Assembly: GCA_016703105.1 (NCBI GenBank)
Contig: JADJCS010000002.1
Location: 384,175 to 448,174, forward strand
Direction: 5' to 3'
DNA: 64,000 bases
DNA from: Flavobacteriales bacterium
GTDB lineage: Bacteria > Bacteroidota > Bacteroidia > Flavobacteriales_F > PHOS-HE28
This document shows, one piece after another, positions 30,786 to 39,539 of this stretch (position 1 is its first letter; each line of letters begins with the position of its first letter). The notes beneath the pieces were generated by a model. The model was not told the DNA's origin. It saw only the letters and a program-made list of their open reading frames with translations, and made no database searches. The translations under genes and the position numbers were made by a program.

Positions 30786-32582
30786 ATGAGCCCCCATGAA
30801 TGGATCGTCTTGGCCACCATTGTCGGTGCGCTGATCCTGTTCATTTCCGAGAAGCTCAGCATCGACCTGGTCGCGCTGCTGATACTGATGGTGCTGGTGG
30901 GCAGCGGAGTGATCACCCCGAAGGAGGCCCTGAACGGGTTCAGTGACCAGGCGACCATCACGGTGGCTTTCATGTTCGTGCTGAGCGCGGCCTTATTGCG
31001 CACCGGGGCGGTGAGCACCATCGGGCCCAAGCTCTCGGTGCTGTTCCGCACGAACCCGGTCGTCGGCATGCTCGTGTTCACCGTGGTGGTGGCCCTGCTC
31101 GGTGCGTTCGTGAACAATACCCCGGTGGTGGCGCTCATGATGCCTGTGGTGGTGCAGATGGCCCATACCAGCGGCCTGGCGCCCAGCAAGCTGTTGATCC
31201 CGTTGAGCTATGCCACCATCGTGGGCGGGGTGGTCACCTTGCTTGGCACCAGCACCAACATCGTGGTGAGCGGTGTGCTGACAACGCTCGGTATGGAAGG
31301 CCTCGGCATGTTCGATCAAACCCCGCTCGGCCTCATTTTCATGGTGGTTGGTGTGTTGTACCTGGCCTTCATCGGTCGCCGTTTGCTGCCCGATCGCCGA
31401 CAGGCCAAGGACCTTGGCGACAAGTTCAGCATGCGCGGGTACGTCACCGAGATCCAGATCTTGAAAGGTGCCCAAGCCGTGGGCCAGAGCATCATGGACA
31501 GTACCCTGGTGAAGGAACTCGATATGGATATCATCGAGATCCGCCGGAAGGAACAGCGGTTCACGCTGCCCAGTGGCGACATGATGCTCGAAGAAGGTGA
31601 TGTGCTCAAGGTGCGCTGTGACCTGGACCGTATTCGCGCACTGAAGGACCGCGCCCATATCTCCGTTGAGCCTACGTTGCGACTCGCGAACGACGACCTG
31701 CGCAAGCGCGGAACCACGCTGGTGGAACTGGTCATCACCGCGAGCAGCGAACTGGAGGGGAAGGTGCTGGGTGAGGCGGACCTGATCCGCAAGTACCGCG
31801 CTGTGCCCCTGGCCGTGCGCCACCGCGAGGATGTGGTCCATGAGCGTCTCCATGACGTCGTGCTGCGCGCCGGGGACGTGATCCTGGCCGAAGTGCGCAG
31901 TCACTATGTCGCCACGCTGAAAAAGCTCGAAGGCACCCAGGAGAGCCCGTTCGTGATCTTGACCGAGCAGGAGGGTGTCGCCATCTTCCAGCGCAAGCGG
32001 TTCGCCCTGGTGGCCGTGGTCCTCCTCGCCGTGGTCGTCCTTTCCTCCATGGAGGTGGTCCCCATCGCCATCGCCACACTGGGTGCGGTGGTGCTGCTTG
32101 TGCTGTTGCGCATGCTCAGCATGAAGGACGTCTACGAATCCATTGAATGGCGCATCGTGTTCCTTCTGGCGGGCACCCTGAGCCTGGGTGTGGCCATGCA
32201 GAAGTGCGGATTGGCGGGCCGGCTCGCCTCCGGGCTGGTGGAGGTGATGGGACCGTTCGGCCCGCGCTGGGTGATCTGCGGACTCTACCTCATTACCCTT
32301 GTCCTTACCGAGCTGATGAGCAACACCGCCACCGCCGCACTGGTGACACCCATCGCCGTGGCCACAGCGCATACACTGGGTCTGAGCCCCATGCCGTTCA
32401 TCATGGCCGTGGTGTTCGCCGCATCGCTCGGGTTCATGACGCCCTTCGGCTACCAAACCAATGCGATGATCTACGGGGTGGGCCAGTACAGGAGCATCGA
32501 CTTTCTGCGCGTTGGCGCGCCGCTCAGCATCCTCTTCTGGATACTTTCCACTTGGCTGATCCCGGAGCTCTATCCGTTCTGA
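30786..32582 (+). CDS. SLC13-family (DASS/ArsB-NhaD) anion permease with two TrkA-C domains
   Basis: A 598-residue protein with two membrane halves. N-half: IVLATIVGALILFISEKLS and LLILMVLVGSGVITPKEALNGF, then NNTPVVALMMPVVVQMA (the conserved SNT-like signature, about 115-130) and LGTSTNIVVSGVL. A soluble insert of about 180 residues holds two RCK_C/TrkA-C domains (FTLPSGDMMLEEGDVLKVRC and ELVITASSELEGKVLGEADL). C-half: MSNTATAALVTPIAVATAH and FAASLGFMTPFGYQTNAMIY. Proteins of this layout take up sulfate, phosphate or dicarboxylates with Na+. The Rrf2 neighbour and the palindrome between suggest control by sulfur or iron status, which favours sulfate as an inferred substrate. Confidence 0.9.
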   Translation: MSPHEWIVLATIVGALILFISEKLSIDLVALLILMVLVGSGVITPKEALNGFSDQATITVAFMFVLSAALLRTGAVSTIGPKLSVLFRTNPVVGMLVFTVVVALLGAFVNNTPVVALMMPVVVQMAHTSGLAPSKLLIPLSYATIVGGVVTLLGTSTNIVVSGVLTTLGMEGLGMFDQTPLGLIFMVVGVLYLAFIGRRLLPDRRQAKDLGDKFSMRGYVTEIQILKGAQAVGQSIMDSTLVKELDMDIIEIRRKEQRFTLPSGDMMLEEGDVLKVRCDLDRIRALKDRAHISVEPTLRLANDDLRKRGTTLVELVITASSELEGKVLGEADLIRKYRAVPLAVRHREDVVHERLHDVVLRAGDVILAEVRSHYVATLKKLEGTQESPFVILTEQEGVAIFQRKRFALVAVVLLAVVVLSSMEVVPIAIATLGAVVLLVLLRMLSMKDVYESIEWRIVFLLAGTLSLGVAMQKCGLAGRLASGLVEVMGPFGPRWVICGLYLITLVLTELMSNTATAALVTPIAVATAHTLGLSPMPFIMAVVFAASLGFMTPFGYQTNAMIYGVGQYRSIDFLRVGAPLSILFWILSTWLIPELYPF

Positions 32583-32609
32583 GCCCCAACGCCGAAGTTC
32601 GAACGGTCG

Positions 32610-33928
32610 TCAGGACAATTGGTCCAAGCGCAAAAAAACCTCCCAGTAGCGCTCTTTGGTCATCTCCTCGTAGTGGATCTGGAAGTAGCGGGTCTGCATC
32701 GTCTGTGCCTGGCACAAGAGGATCAGCAGGAACAGGACCGCATGCGCTGCGATCCGTGGCGCCGTCTTCCGGATCGCACCGAGGCCCACGCCCAGCAGGA
32801 TCCCGAACAGCGCCAGGTACTCCACATACGGCCGCCCACTGAAGCTGCCTCCGTACCACCAGCTCCACCAGGCCGAAAAGAAGTAGGTGATCAACAGGAA
32901 GAACGCGGCCCACGTGATCGCCTCGAACAAGTTCCTTCCAGCGAGCACCCATAGGCCCCGACGGTGGCCAGCAAGAGTATCGGGGTGTACAGGAAAAGCC
33001 CCTTCTTGTAGCTGAAGAGGATATCGAGCATATGCGGATCCAGCCAGTTGAACCATTCCTCTTCGTAGGAATAGATGAAAAAGCTACCCGTGCCCAGCTT
33101 GTAAAGGACCAACTGGATCGACACCACAAGGGCGCAGAGCACCGAAGCCACCAATGCATGGCGCCAATGGCTGAACGCCTGCCGTAGTCCGTTCCAAAGC
33201 GCGCTGGTGGAACCTGCGAGGAAAGGCCAGCTTGCCAGGATCAGACCATTGATCGGCCGAATGAGCACGATGAACCCGAGGAGCACTCCCAACACCACGA
33301 GGCGGCCACCGCTGGGCGCGCGGAAGTAGCCATGGGAGAGGTAGAGGAACAGCGTGCAATAGAGGAAGGACCAGACGTGCGACATACCCGGAGCCACCAG
33401 GATGTAGTAGAACAGATGCGTGCCGAAGGCCATGGCGATCAACGTCACGGCCCGCGCACGTTCCGGAACCCCGTAGGCCCGCAGCAATTTATCCAGCACC
33501 CACAGACCGAGTAGCGCGTGCACAATGGCGCCGATGTGCAGGAACACGATGTAGAGCCGTGAATAGCCGTCGGCATCCCCGCCCGTCGCCTTGGTGATGG
33601 TATGGGCCGCCAGAAAGAAGGGCGCTTGGGCCACCGCCATGCCGCAGTAGTACTTGTTCACCGAAACACCATTGAACAGGATCCGGTACTCGTAAAGCAG
33701 ATCGGGGTTGTAGTACTTGCCCCGGTCCATTTGCTCGAAGAAGCCGAACTGGAGATCGTGGTAGATGAAGACCGCCGGGAGATACGCGTAGTATCCCTTC
33801 GCGTCCGATTGAAGCACCGTGCGGTAGTTCTCGCCCCCCCAGTAAACGTTGGAACAGACCCAGGCCAGCACGATGCCCATGCCTGAGAGCGTAAGCTCCA
33901 CAAGGTTCGGCTTGCGCAGTGTGATCAT
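32610..33928 (-). CDS. Polytopic membrane protein, GT-C glycosyltransferase-like, frameshift near 32950
   Basis: Two overlapping minus-strand frames form one protein of about 440 residues from ATG 33928 (MITLRKPNLVELTLSGMG). The first gives around eight hydrophobic helices (for example VLGVLLGFIVLIRPINGLIL) up to ILLLATVGAYG; the second resumes VLAGRNLFEAITWAAFFLL to the end. Adding one G at the GGG near 32951 restores a continuous GAYGVLAGRNLF. SDAKGYYAYLPAVFIYHD near residue 40, an Asp in the first large loop followed by aromatic residues, and GGDADGY resemble the layout of GT-C glycosyltransferases. The family assignment is tentative. The 3' end is 28 bases from the convergent SLC13 stop. 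Confidence 0.65.
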
Positions 33929-33988
33929 TCCTGGTTCCTGAGCGCCCAATGTAGTTCAGCGGCTGGGGCCGCTTTGGAGACTTAGGGG

Positions 33989-35017
33989 TCAAGTATGCGA
34001 GCCTCGCCACAAGAGGATGCGCTTATCATCCCCTGCGGTAATCAGGGCGCCGCAGGACCAGATCGCTGCGTTCACACTATGCGTGTGCCCACCCAGGGGT
34101 CGGTCCAAACGGGCCAATGCGTCGAAGGTGGATGCATCCCATAGTTTGGCGGTCTTGTCCCGGCTCGTCGTAGCGCACAAGTGGCCCTCCTCGCTGAACG
34201 CGATGGTGTAGATACTCCCCCGGTGGGCAGGGAACGCGAGCGATGGGGTGAACGCATCGTCCGATCTCCAGAGGCGGATGTGGCCATCCTTGCCACCGCT
34301 CACGAGCGCTGGCTTTCCCGGATGCCAGGCCACGCTGGTGGAGCCACCCGCATGGGCGGAGAGCGTGAACAGCTCATTGAACAAGGTGCTTTCAAGGACC
34401 CGGACGGTACCGTCGCCGCAGGCCACCGCGATCGATCCGCCATCCGCGCTCAGGGCGATATCGCGCAGCTTTTCCTCGCAGAGCGGGATCTGGCGTTGCA
34501 ATGCGATCCGTGCGAATGAAGGAGAAAGGGGAGAGGTTGAAGGAGAAAGAGGCAAGCCTGAAGGACCAGGCGGTCGCCCCGGCCTTTCTTCCTCCTTCAA
34601 CCTTCCCCCTTGAACCTTTTCCCTTTCTGTCCCTACGGATCCCCAAACACTCAATGTTCCATCTCCCCCGGCACAGGCCATCCGTTCCCCGGGTAGTTCC
34701 ACGATCCGGAACACACCCTTCTTATGCACTTCGAACAAGTGGATCTCCTTCCGACTTACCAGATCCACCACATGAAGGCCACCGCCTTCGGTGCCGATGA
34801 ACAACAGCCCCGCCTGGCGCATCACGCCCAGTGCGAAAACGGCCTGCCCGACGTTCACCAGCAACGCCCCGTCCTGCGGCCTATCCTCATGCCATTCCAC
34901 CACTAGCCCGTCGCCGCTGCCGCTCAGGAAGCTGCCCCCGGCAAGGCCCTGTGCGAGCGCGTATATCGGCCCGCGATGGCCGCTGAAGCTGAGGGTCGGC
35001 GCGTAGCGTGCGGACAT
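33989..35017 (-). CDS. WD40-repeat protein with a palindromic insertion
   Basis: A 342-residue protein made of WD40 repeats: SFSGHRGPIYALAQG, GGKDGHIRLWRS, FPAHRGSIYTIAFSEEGHLC, TTSRDKTAKLWDAS and HTHSVNAAIWSCGALI. About seven blades are plausible, enough for one propeller. It has no signal peptide and no enzymatic domain, so a cytoplasmic protein-interaction scaffold is the likely role. Between blades, residues about 127-170 are a charged, Pro/Ser-rich stretch (KEEERPGRPPGPSGLPL) encoded by a palindromic element at 34508-34639; the flanking blades are in frame across it. A divergent T-rich upstream lacks a clear promoter. Confidence 0.82.
   Translation of the reverse strand: MSARYAPTLSFSGHRGPIYALAQGLAGGSFLSGSGDGLVVEWHEDRPQDGALLVNVGQAVFALGVMRQAGLLFIGTEGGGLHVVDLVSRKEIHLFEVHKKGVFRIVELPGERMACAGGDGTLSVWGSVGTEREKVQGGRLKEEERPGRPPGPSGLPLSPSTSPLSPSFARIALQRQIPLCEEKLRDIALSADGGSIAVACGDGTVRVLESTLFNELFTLSAHAGGSTSVAWHPGKPALVSGGKDGHIRLWRSDDAFTPSLAFPAHRGSIYTIAFSEEGHLCATTSRDKTAKLWDASTFDALARLDRPLGGHTHSVNAAIWSCGALITAGDDKRILLWRGSHT
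34508..34639. repeat. In-frame palindromic insertion inside the WD40 gene
   Basis: The plus strand is purine-rich from about 34517 to 34560 and pyrimidine-rich from about 34582 to 34630. Arms such as GGGGAGAGGTTGAAGGAG (34529-34546) face CTCCTTCAACCTTCCCC (34592-34608). The 132 bases are a multiple of three and add about 44 low-complexity residues between WD40 blades. It looks like a small hairpin-forming repeat inserted without disrupting the frame. Confidence 0.65.
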
Positions 35018-35093
35018 GGGTGCGGAGACCCTGCTAAGGTGCGCAGTTACGACCTGCCACCATCGATCGGCGGAACAATGCCCCGGCTGCGGA

Positions 35094-36557
35094 TCAGGCT
35101 TCGGCCCCGGCCCGGCTCTTGTTCTTCGTCTCCCCCTGCGAACGGTAGCCGAAGAGTCGATTGTCCTTGATCATGTTGTCCACGTAGGGTGGCACAAGAT
35201 CCTCCCAGCCCTCCTGGCTTTCGCGGATCATGGTGAGGACCTTCTGGCTGAAGATGTGCAGCACGGTGGGGTCGAAGCTCTCGATGTCCACGATGCGCTT
35301 GTTGTACAAGAGGAAGTCGTACAGCGGCTTCAGGCGCGGATGGACGGGCATATTGTCCGTGGTCATCAGCACGGCCGCATCGTTCGGCTTGCTCGGGTAC
35401 ACATAGATCTTCAGGTCGCGCGTAAAGAGGATGCCGAAGGCCTCCAGCATGCCACCGTTGAGGTGTCTGTAGTACTTCTCGTCGAACACTTCGATCAGGT
35501 TGTTCACCCCCATGATCAGGCCCATGCGGCTCTTGGTGTAGCGGCTGAAGTACTCTACCAGCTTGTAGTACTCCTGGTAGTTGCTGATCAATACCGTCTG
35601 CCCCAGGCTGCACAGAATATCGGCGCGATCGATGAAGTCCTTCTCGTCCACACTGCCCGTATCGGCCTGCAGGTTGTTCAAGGTGATCTCGAAGAGCACC
35701 TGGAGGTTGTTGCGTTCCACGCGGTTCTCCTTGATGAACATGTTATAACCGTTCATGATCATATCGATGTTCACCTTCGTCACCGGCCGGAAGCTGCCCC
35801 GGATGGTGAGGATGTTCTTGCGGTACAGCGCCTCGCTCGCTTGCAGGTTCTGCCCGTCCGGACCGAAGATCACCGCATCGGTGTACCCCCGCTTCACCAA
35901 TTGGAGGCTCAGCAGCCGGTTGTCCACCTGGGCGAAATCGGGCCCGTTCATCTGGATCATGTCCACCTCCACGACATGTCGGCTCACGTTGTCATAGAGC
36001 GCGGTCATGATCTCCTGCGGATCGTGGTGCTTGAACAGGCAACCATAGAGCAGGTTGGTGCCCATGATGCCGATGGACTCCTGCTGCAGGCTGATGTCCG
36101 GATCGTGCAGGCGCACATGGACGATCACATCGCTGGTGGGGCGGTCGGGCGCGGTCTGGAAGCGCACGCCGATCCAGCCATGGCCGCTATGCGGCTTCTC
36201 CAGCGTGCTGGTGGCTACCGTATTGGCGTACGTGAAGAACTTGGTGGTGGGCCGCTCCTTGCGGTCCAGGCGCTCGATCATCAGGCCGTACTCATGGCGC
36301 AGCATGTTCTTCAACCGGCTCTCGCACACGAAGCGGTTGTTCGCCTCCTTGCCATAGATCGCGTTGCTGAAGTCCTTGTCGTACGCGCTCATCGCCTTGG
36401 CGATGGTCTGGCTGGCCGCACCAGCCCGGAAGAAGTGCCGCACGGTTTCCTGCCCGGCCCCGATCTCCGCGAAAGTCCCGTAAAGGTCCGGGTCCATGTT
36501 GATCTTCCGGGCCTTCTGGCCGGGGCTCAACGGGACATGGCTGCTTTCTTGGTTCAT
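35094..36557 (-). CDS. Conserved ~490-residue protein (sometimes annotated as NMN adenylyltransferase-like)
   Basis: A 487-residue protein started at MNQESSHVPLSPGQKARK (ATG at 36557). The N-terminal block KINMDPDLYGTFAEIGAGQE followed by VRHFFRAGAASQTIAKAMS is very characteristic of a family found in Bacteroidota and some other phyla. Further conserved-looking segments are YGLMIERLDRKERPTTKFFT, GHGWIGVRFQTAP and MGTNLLYGCLF. No nucleotidyltransferase HxGH motif is visible, so the NMN-adenylyltransferase label used for some homologues is not supported here. No signal peptide or membrane helices, hence probably cytosolic. A good -7 box precedes it. The biochemical role is unknown to me. Confidence 0.75.
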   Translation of the reverse strand: MNQESSHVPLSPGQKARKINMDPDLYGTFAEIGAGQETVRHFFRAGAASQTIAKAMSAYDKDFSNAIYGKEANNRFVCESRLKNMLRHEYGLMIERLDRKERPTTKFFTYANTVATSTLEKPHSGHGWIGVRFQTAPDRPTSDVIVHVRLHDPDISLQQESIGIMGTNLLYGCLFKHHDPQEIMTALYDNVSRHVVEVDMIQMNGPDFAQVDNRLLSLQLVKRGYTDAVIFGPDGQNLQASEALYRKNILTIRGSFRPVTKVNIDMIMNGYNMFIKENRVERNNLQVLFEITLNNLQADTGSVDEKDFIDRADILCSLGQTVLISNYQEYYKLVEYFSRYTKSRMGLIMGVNNLIEVFDEKYYRHLNGGMLEAFGILFTRDLKIYVYPSKPNDAAVLMTTDNMPVHPRLKPLYDFLLYNKRIVDIESFDPTVLHIFSQKVLTMIRESQEGWEDLVPPYVDNMIKDNRLFGYRSQGETKNKSRAGAEA

Positions 36558-36577
36558 CAACGCCGATGCAAGGTGTG

Positions 36578-36585
36578 CAAAGGTA
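36578..36585 (-). promoter_or_regulatory. -7 promoter box (TACCTTTG)
   Basis: The minus strand reads TACCTTTG, an exact TAnnTTTG match, 20 bases upstream of the ATG at 36557. Confidence 0.55.
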
Positions 36586-36654
36586 GGACGCCACACCCCC
36601 CGCGTGGCGCTGCACTTGACGAGCCGTCCTTGGAAAGGTGGCCTGAGCCGCTTG

Positions 36655-36972
36655 CTATTCGCACCGCAGGGAGCCGTCCACTTCGGCGGCGTAAGCGGTG
36701 ATCCCGCCGCGCAGGTTCATCAAGTTGGTGAACCCATGCCGTTGGGTGAGCGCCGAGATCACCGCGCTGGAGCGGTTGCCGCTCTTGCAGTGTACCACCA
36801 CGGGCACATCACGCCGGATCTCCGCCAGGCGGTCCAGCACATCGCCCAGGGGGATCAGGGTCCCGCCGAGGGTGCAGCGCTCCGCCTCGTAAGGCTCGCG
36901 CACATCGATCAGCTGGAAGGCCTCGCCGCTTTCCCGCATCCGCTTCAGGTCACCAGGGGAGATCTCTTTCAC
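36655..36972 (-). CDS. Rhodanese-like domain protein
   Basis: About 105 residues when started at the GTG at 36972 (reads MKEISPGDLKRMRESG), the usual length and N-terminus for single-domain rhodaneses; an ATG at 37038 would add 22 residues without family character. FQLIDVREPYEAERCTLGGT is the CH2A-like motif, and VVVHCKSGNRSSAVI holds the active-site Cys with the CxxGxRS loop. Rhodaneses carry persulfide sulfur. It follows the ComA gene on the same strand after 100 bases, and both touch sulfur metabolism, though a functional link is only suggested by position. Confidence 0.88.
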   Translation of the reverse strand: MKEISPGDLKRMRESGEAFQLIDVREPYEAERCTLGGTLIPLGDVLDRLAEIRRDVPVVVHCKSGNRSSAVISALTQRHGFTNLMNLRGGITAYAAEVDGSLRCE

Positions 36973-37073
36973 GACCAAGGGGGATAGAGAACGCGAAAAT
37001 GGGGAAATGCACCGATCCGGGACGGCGGAAGTGGCCATTGGACTTGTTGCTAGGAAAGCCTTGCTTGCTCGCT

Positions 37074-37898
37074 CTACTTCGCGCCCACTTCCTTCGGGGC
37101 GGGCTCGGTCTTCACTTGGCGAAGTTTCTCGGCCACTTCTTCCGGGAGGTATTGGAAGAAGGTATCGCCGCGCAGGCCCAGGCGCAGGGTCTCCAGGGGG
37201 ATCACCTCTTCAGCGGGCACGTTGCCCAGGTTCACGTTGGGGCCGATCAGTTTGATGAACCAGACCTGCTGGCTCTTCTGGGGAGCTTCCCAAAGGATGT
37301 CCTTGGCCGGTACTTTTTCCAGGATCCGGTTCACCAAGGCGGTGTGCGCATGGCCACTGGGGCGGTAGATCCCCACGTTGCCGCTCTCGCGGGCTTCGGC
37401 GATCACCTTCCAGCTACCTGCGGCCAGTTCGGTGTTCATCATGCGCACCCACTTCGCGGGGCTGATCAGAATACCCGTCTCCTTGCTCCCTACCTCGCTC
37501 AGCACCGTATGGTCCCTTGCGAGCAGGTTGATGTATTTGCACTTCTCGTCGTGCGGTAGGGTGATGCTGCCGTCGCTCACCTCGGCATGGTCGAGCTTCA
37601 GTTCTTTCAGCAGTTTTCGGTACGCTTCGAACATGCCCCGTGCGATGAACGCCTCGAAGAGCGTACCCCCCAGGTAGACGCGCATGTCCGCATCCTTGTA
37701 CCGCTTCACCTTCTCCTTCAAGTTGGGCATCACGTAGCTGGTGCCGAAGCCCAGCTTCACGATATCCACCAAGTTACCCGAGGTTTCGATCAGGTCGTCC
37801 ACCTGCCGTAGGCTCAGGCCTTTATCCATCACCATCGTCAGTCCATCCTCCCGCGGTTTCGCGGTGCGGGTGGGGACGTGGGTGAGGCTGAAGTTCAT
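37074..37898 (-). CDS. comA: Phosphosulfolactate synthase (ComA family)
   Basis: A 274-residue protein from MNFSLTHVPTRTAKPRE (ATG at 37898). It is a TIM-barrel of the ComA family with the segments DIVKLGFGTSYVMPNLKEK, AEVSDGSITLPHDEKCKYI, HTVLSEVGSKETG, VIAEARESGNVGIY and LWEAPQKSQQVWFIKL. ComA adds sulfite to phosphoenolpyruvate to give (R)-phospho-3-sulfolactate, the first step toward coenzyme M in methanogens. In Bacteroidota the product may feed sulfonate or sulfonolipid synthesis; this is inference. As written, the TPR frame upstream runs straight into this gene, but removing one base near 37911 closes the TPR protein with an ATGA overlap here, so I treat comA as separate. Confidence 0.88.
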   Translation of the reverse strand: MNFSLTHVPTRTAKPREDGLTMVMDKGLSLRQVDDLIETSGNLVDIVKLGFGTSYVMPNLKEKVKRYKDADMRVYLGGTLFEAFIARGMFEAYRKLLKELKLDHAEVSDGSITLPHDEKCKYINLLARDHTVLSEVGSKETGILISPAKWVRMMNTELAAGSWKVIAEARESGNVGIYRPSGHAHTALVNRILEKVPAKDILWEAPQKSQQVWFIKLIGPNVNLGNVPAEEVIPLETLRLGLRGDTFFQYLPEEVAEKLRQVKTEPAPKEVGAK

Positions 37899-39309
37899 CG
37901 CTTGTAAAGCTCGATCCAAGTGCATCACCTGGGGCATCGCACTGGCTTCGGGGTAGTGCTCCAGCAATTGGGAGTGCCCGGAGTGGTCCGCCATCAGCGC
38001 TTCCTCCAGATCGAGAAGGGCCGCCTGCTCTTTTCCCGCACGGAGCAAGTAGCTCACCATGCGGTATTTGAAGCGGCTGTTCAGCTTGTGTACCAGTTCG
38101 CCGTCGCGCAGTTTGCGCAGCGCGGCTTCCGGTCCTTTCAAATGCAGCATCAGGTCGGCGTGGTCCAGCCAGCCGTCCAGGCTTTCGGGCTCCATGCCGT
38201 TCAGCTTTTCGTAGGCCTCCACCGCTTCCGGGAACCGTTCCGCGCGGGCCAGCACATTGCCCAGATAGAACCAACCGTCCCCGCTGTCGGGGGCGATGCG
38301 CACGGCGTTCTCCAGATCCTTGATGGCCTCGGGCAATTTGCCTTGGAAATCGCGCACCACGCCGCGGCCGATCCAGGCGTCCACCCAGTTGGGGTCCAAG
38401 GCCAGGGCCTGGTCGTAGTGGATGAGCGCCTGTTCGTAGCGCTCCATCTTCTCGTAGCACTCGCCGATGTAGCTGAAGGTGACCGCTTGCGGCCCGTCGA
38501 TGTTCAACGTCTCCTGGTAGCAGGCGATGGCCGCCTCGAACTCACCGCCTTGCAGCAGGTTGCGGGCTTTGCTGAAATACGCCGAGCTGAACTCCTCCTC
38601 GATGGCGAGGCAGAGTTCCAACGCCTGGTTGCTCTCTTCCAACCGGTTCAACTTGGCCAGGGCGTTGCCCAGGTTGTACCACGAAACGAAGCTGTACGGA
38701 TGCTCGTTGGTGAAATTGCGGAAGAAGACCACGCTCGCTTCGTGCGCCTCGGCCAGGTCGAAGCAGTAGGCCAGTTCATAGAGCACGGCCTCGTTCTCCG
38801 GGTTCACGTCCAGGGCCTTCTTCAAGCACACGATCGCCTCGTCGAACTGTTCGCAGTTCTCGTGCTCGAAGGCGAGGTCGAGGTAGATGTCGTCCAATCC
38901 TTCATCCGCCAGCTCCAGCGCCTTGCGGTAGTGCTCGATGGCTTTGCGGTAATTGCGCAGCTGGCTATGGATGCTCGCCTTGTGCAGGTGAACGTCCTCG
39001 TTGAACGGCTCCAGCTTCTGGATGCTGTCCAGCACGTCGAGCGCACCGTTCAATTTGCCCAGGCCCCATGAGTACTTGCGCCTCGCAAAAGAGCAGGTCC
39101 ACCGAACCGGGGTGCTGCTGCCTGGCGTAGTCCAGCACCTGCCGGGCTTTTTTCAGGTCGTTGTTGTCCAGATAGTGCTCAATGATCAGCTCGAACTCTT
39201 CCACATCGAAGAAGTAGTGGTCGTTCCGGCTGAGCATGTCCTCGAAGCGTTGCACATACTCAGTGCGGTCGTCTTCGCGGTCGGGCAGGGAGGGGTGGCC
39301 TTCGCTCAT
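37895..39309 (-). CDS. TPR-repeat protein with two apparent frameshifts
   Basis: About 470 residues. It begins MSEGHPSLPDREDDRTEYVQ at 39309 and continues through SVDLLFCEAQVLMG. A one-base excess near 39062 (GGGGCC) shifts the frame, after which LGKLNGALDVLDSIQKLEP continues. At least ten TPR units follow, such as KAIEHYRKALELADEGLD, SFVSWYNLGNALAKLNRLEE and ALIHYDQALALDPNWVDAW. A second one-base excess near 37911 makes it appear fused to comA; without it the protein ends HLIELYKR with a TGA overlapping the comA ATG. It is cytoplasmic by appearance and likely a scaffold. Such a TPR gene upstream of comA is plausible as a two-gene operon with a -7 box at 39337. Confidence 0.75.
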
Positions 39310-39336
39310 TCTGGCGGGCTGGGGATGGTCCGCCTT

Positions 39337-39344
39337 CAAAGGTA
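39337..39344 (-). promoter_or_regulatory. -7 promoter box (TACCTTTG)
   Basis: The minus strand reads TACCTTTG 27 bases upstream of the TPR gene start; it probably drives the TPR-comA pair. The gap 39345-39539 otherwise holds a GT-rich low-complexity stretch (39405-39445) with GGTGGTCAGTTG-like repeats and no gene. Confidence 0.55.
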
Positions 39345-39539
39345 GGCCTTTCGCTATGGGCGTGTTCGGGCCAGGGCCGGGTTATGAACAGGGGCGGGAG
39401 GGATCGGGAGTGGTGGTTGGTGGTCAGTTGTCGGTGGTCAGGTGTCAGGCAGGGCGGTGCGTTCACCTGGCCCACCACGAAGAAAGGGCCATCCCCTGCG
39501 GGACAGCCCTTTCCAGAACTTGTTTCTTGATAACGCGGT

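Noticed and set aside
30993..32456. Minus-strand open frame across the SLC13 transporter
   Set aside because: His/Gln-rich shadow without motifs; the transporter on the other strand is complete.
32610..33928. Programmed frameshifting in the GT-C-like gene
   Set aside because: No slippery heptamer in phase at the break near 32951; a missing G in a short G run explains it.
35016..36701. Plus-strand open frame of 561 codons across the 35094-36557 gene
   Set aside because: It is antisense to a protein with a strongly conserved-looking sequence and a good promoter; the plus frame has shadow composition only.
37074..39053. Novel TPR-ComA fusion enzyme
   Set aside because: One-base correction near 37911 yields a normal TPR end and an ATGA overlap with comA.
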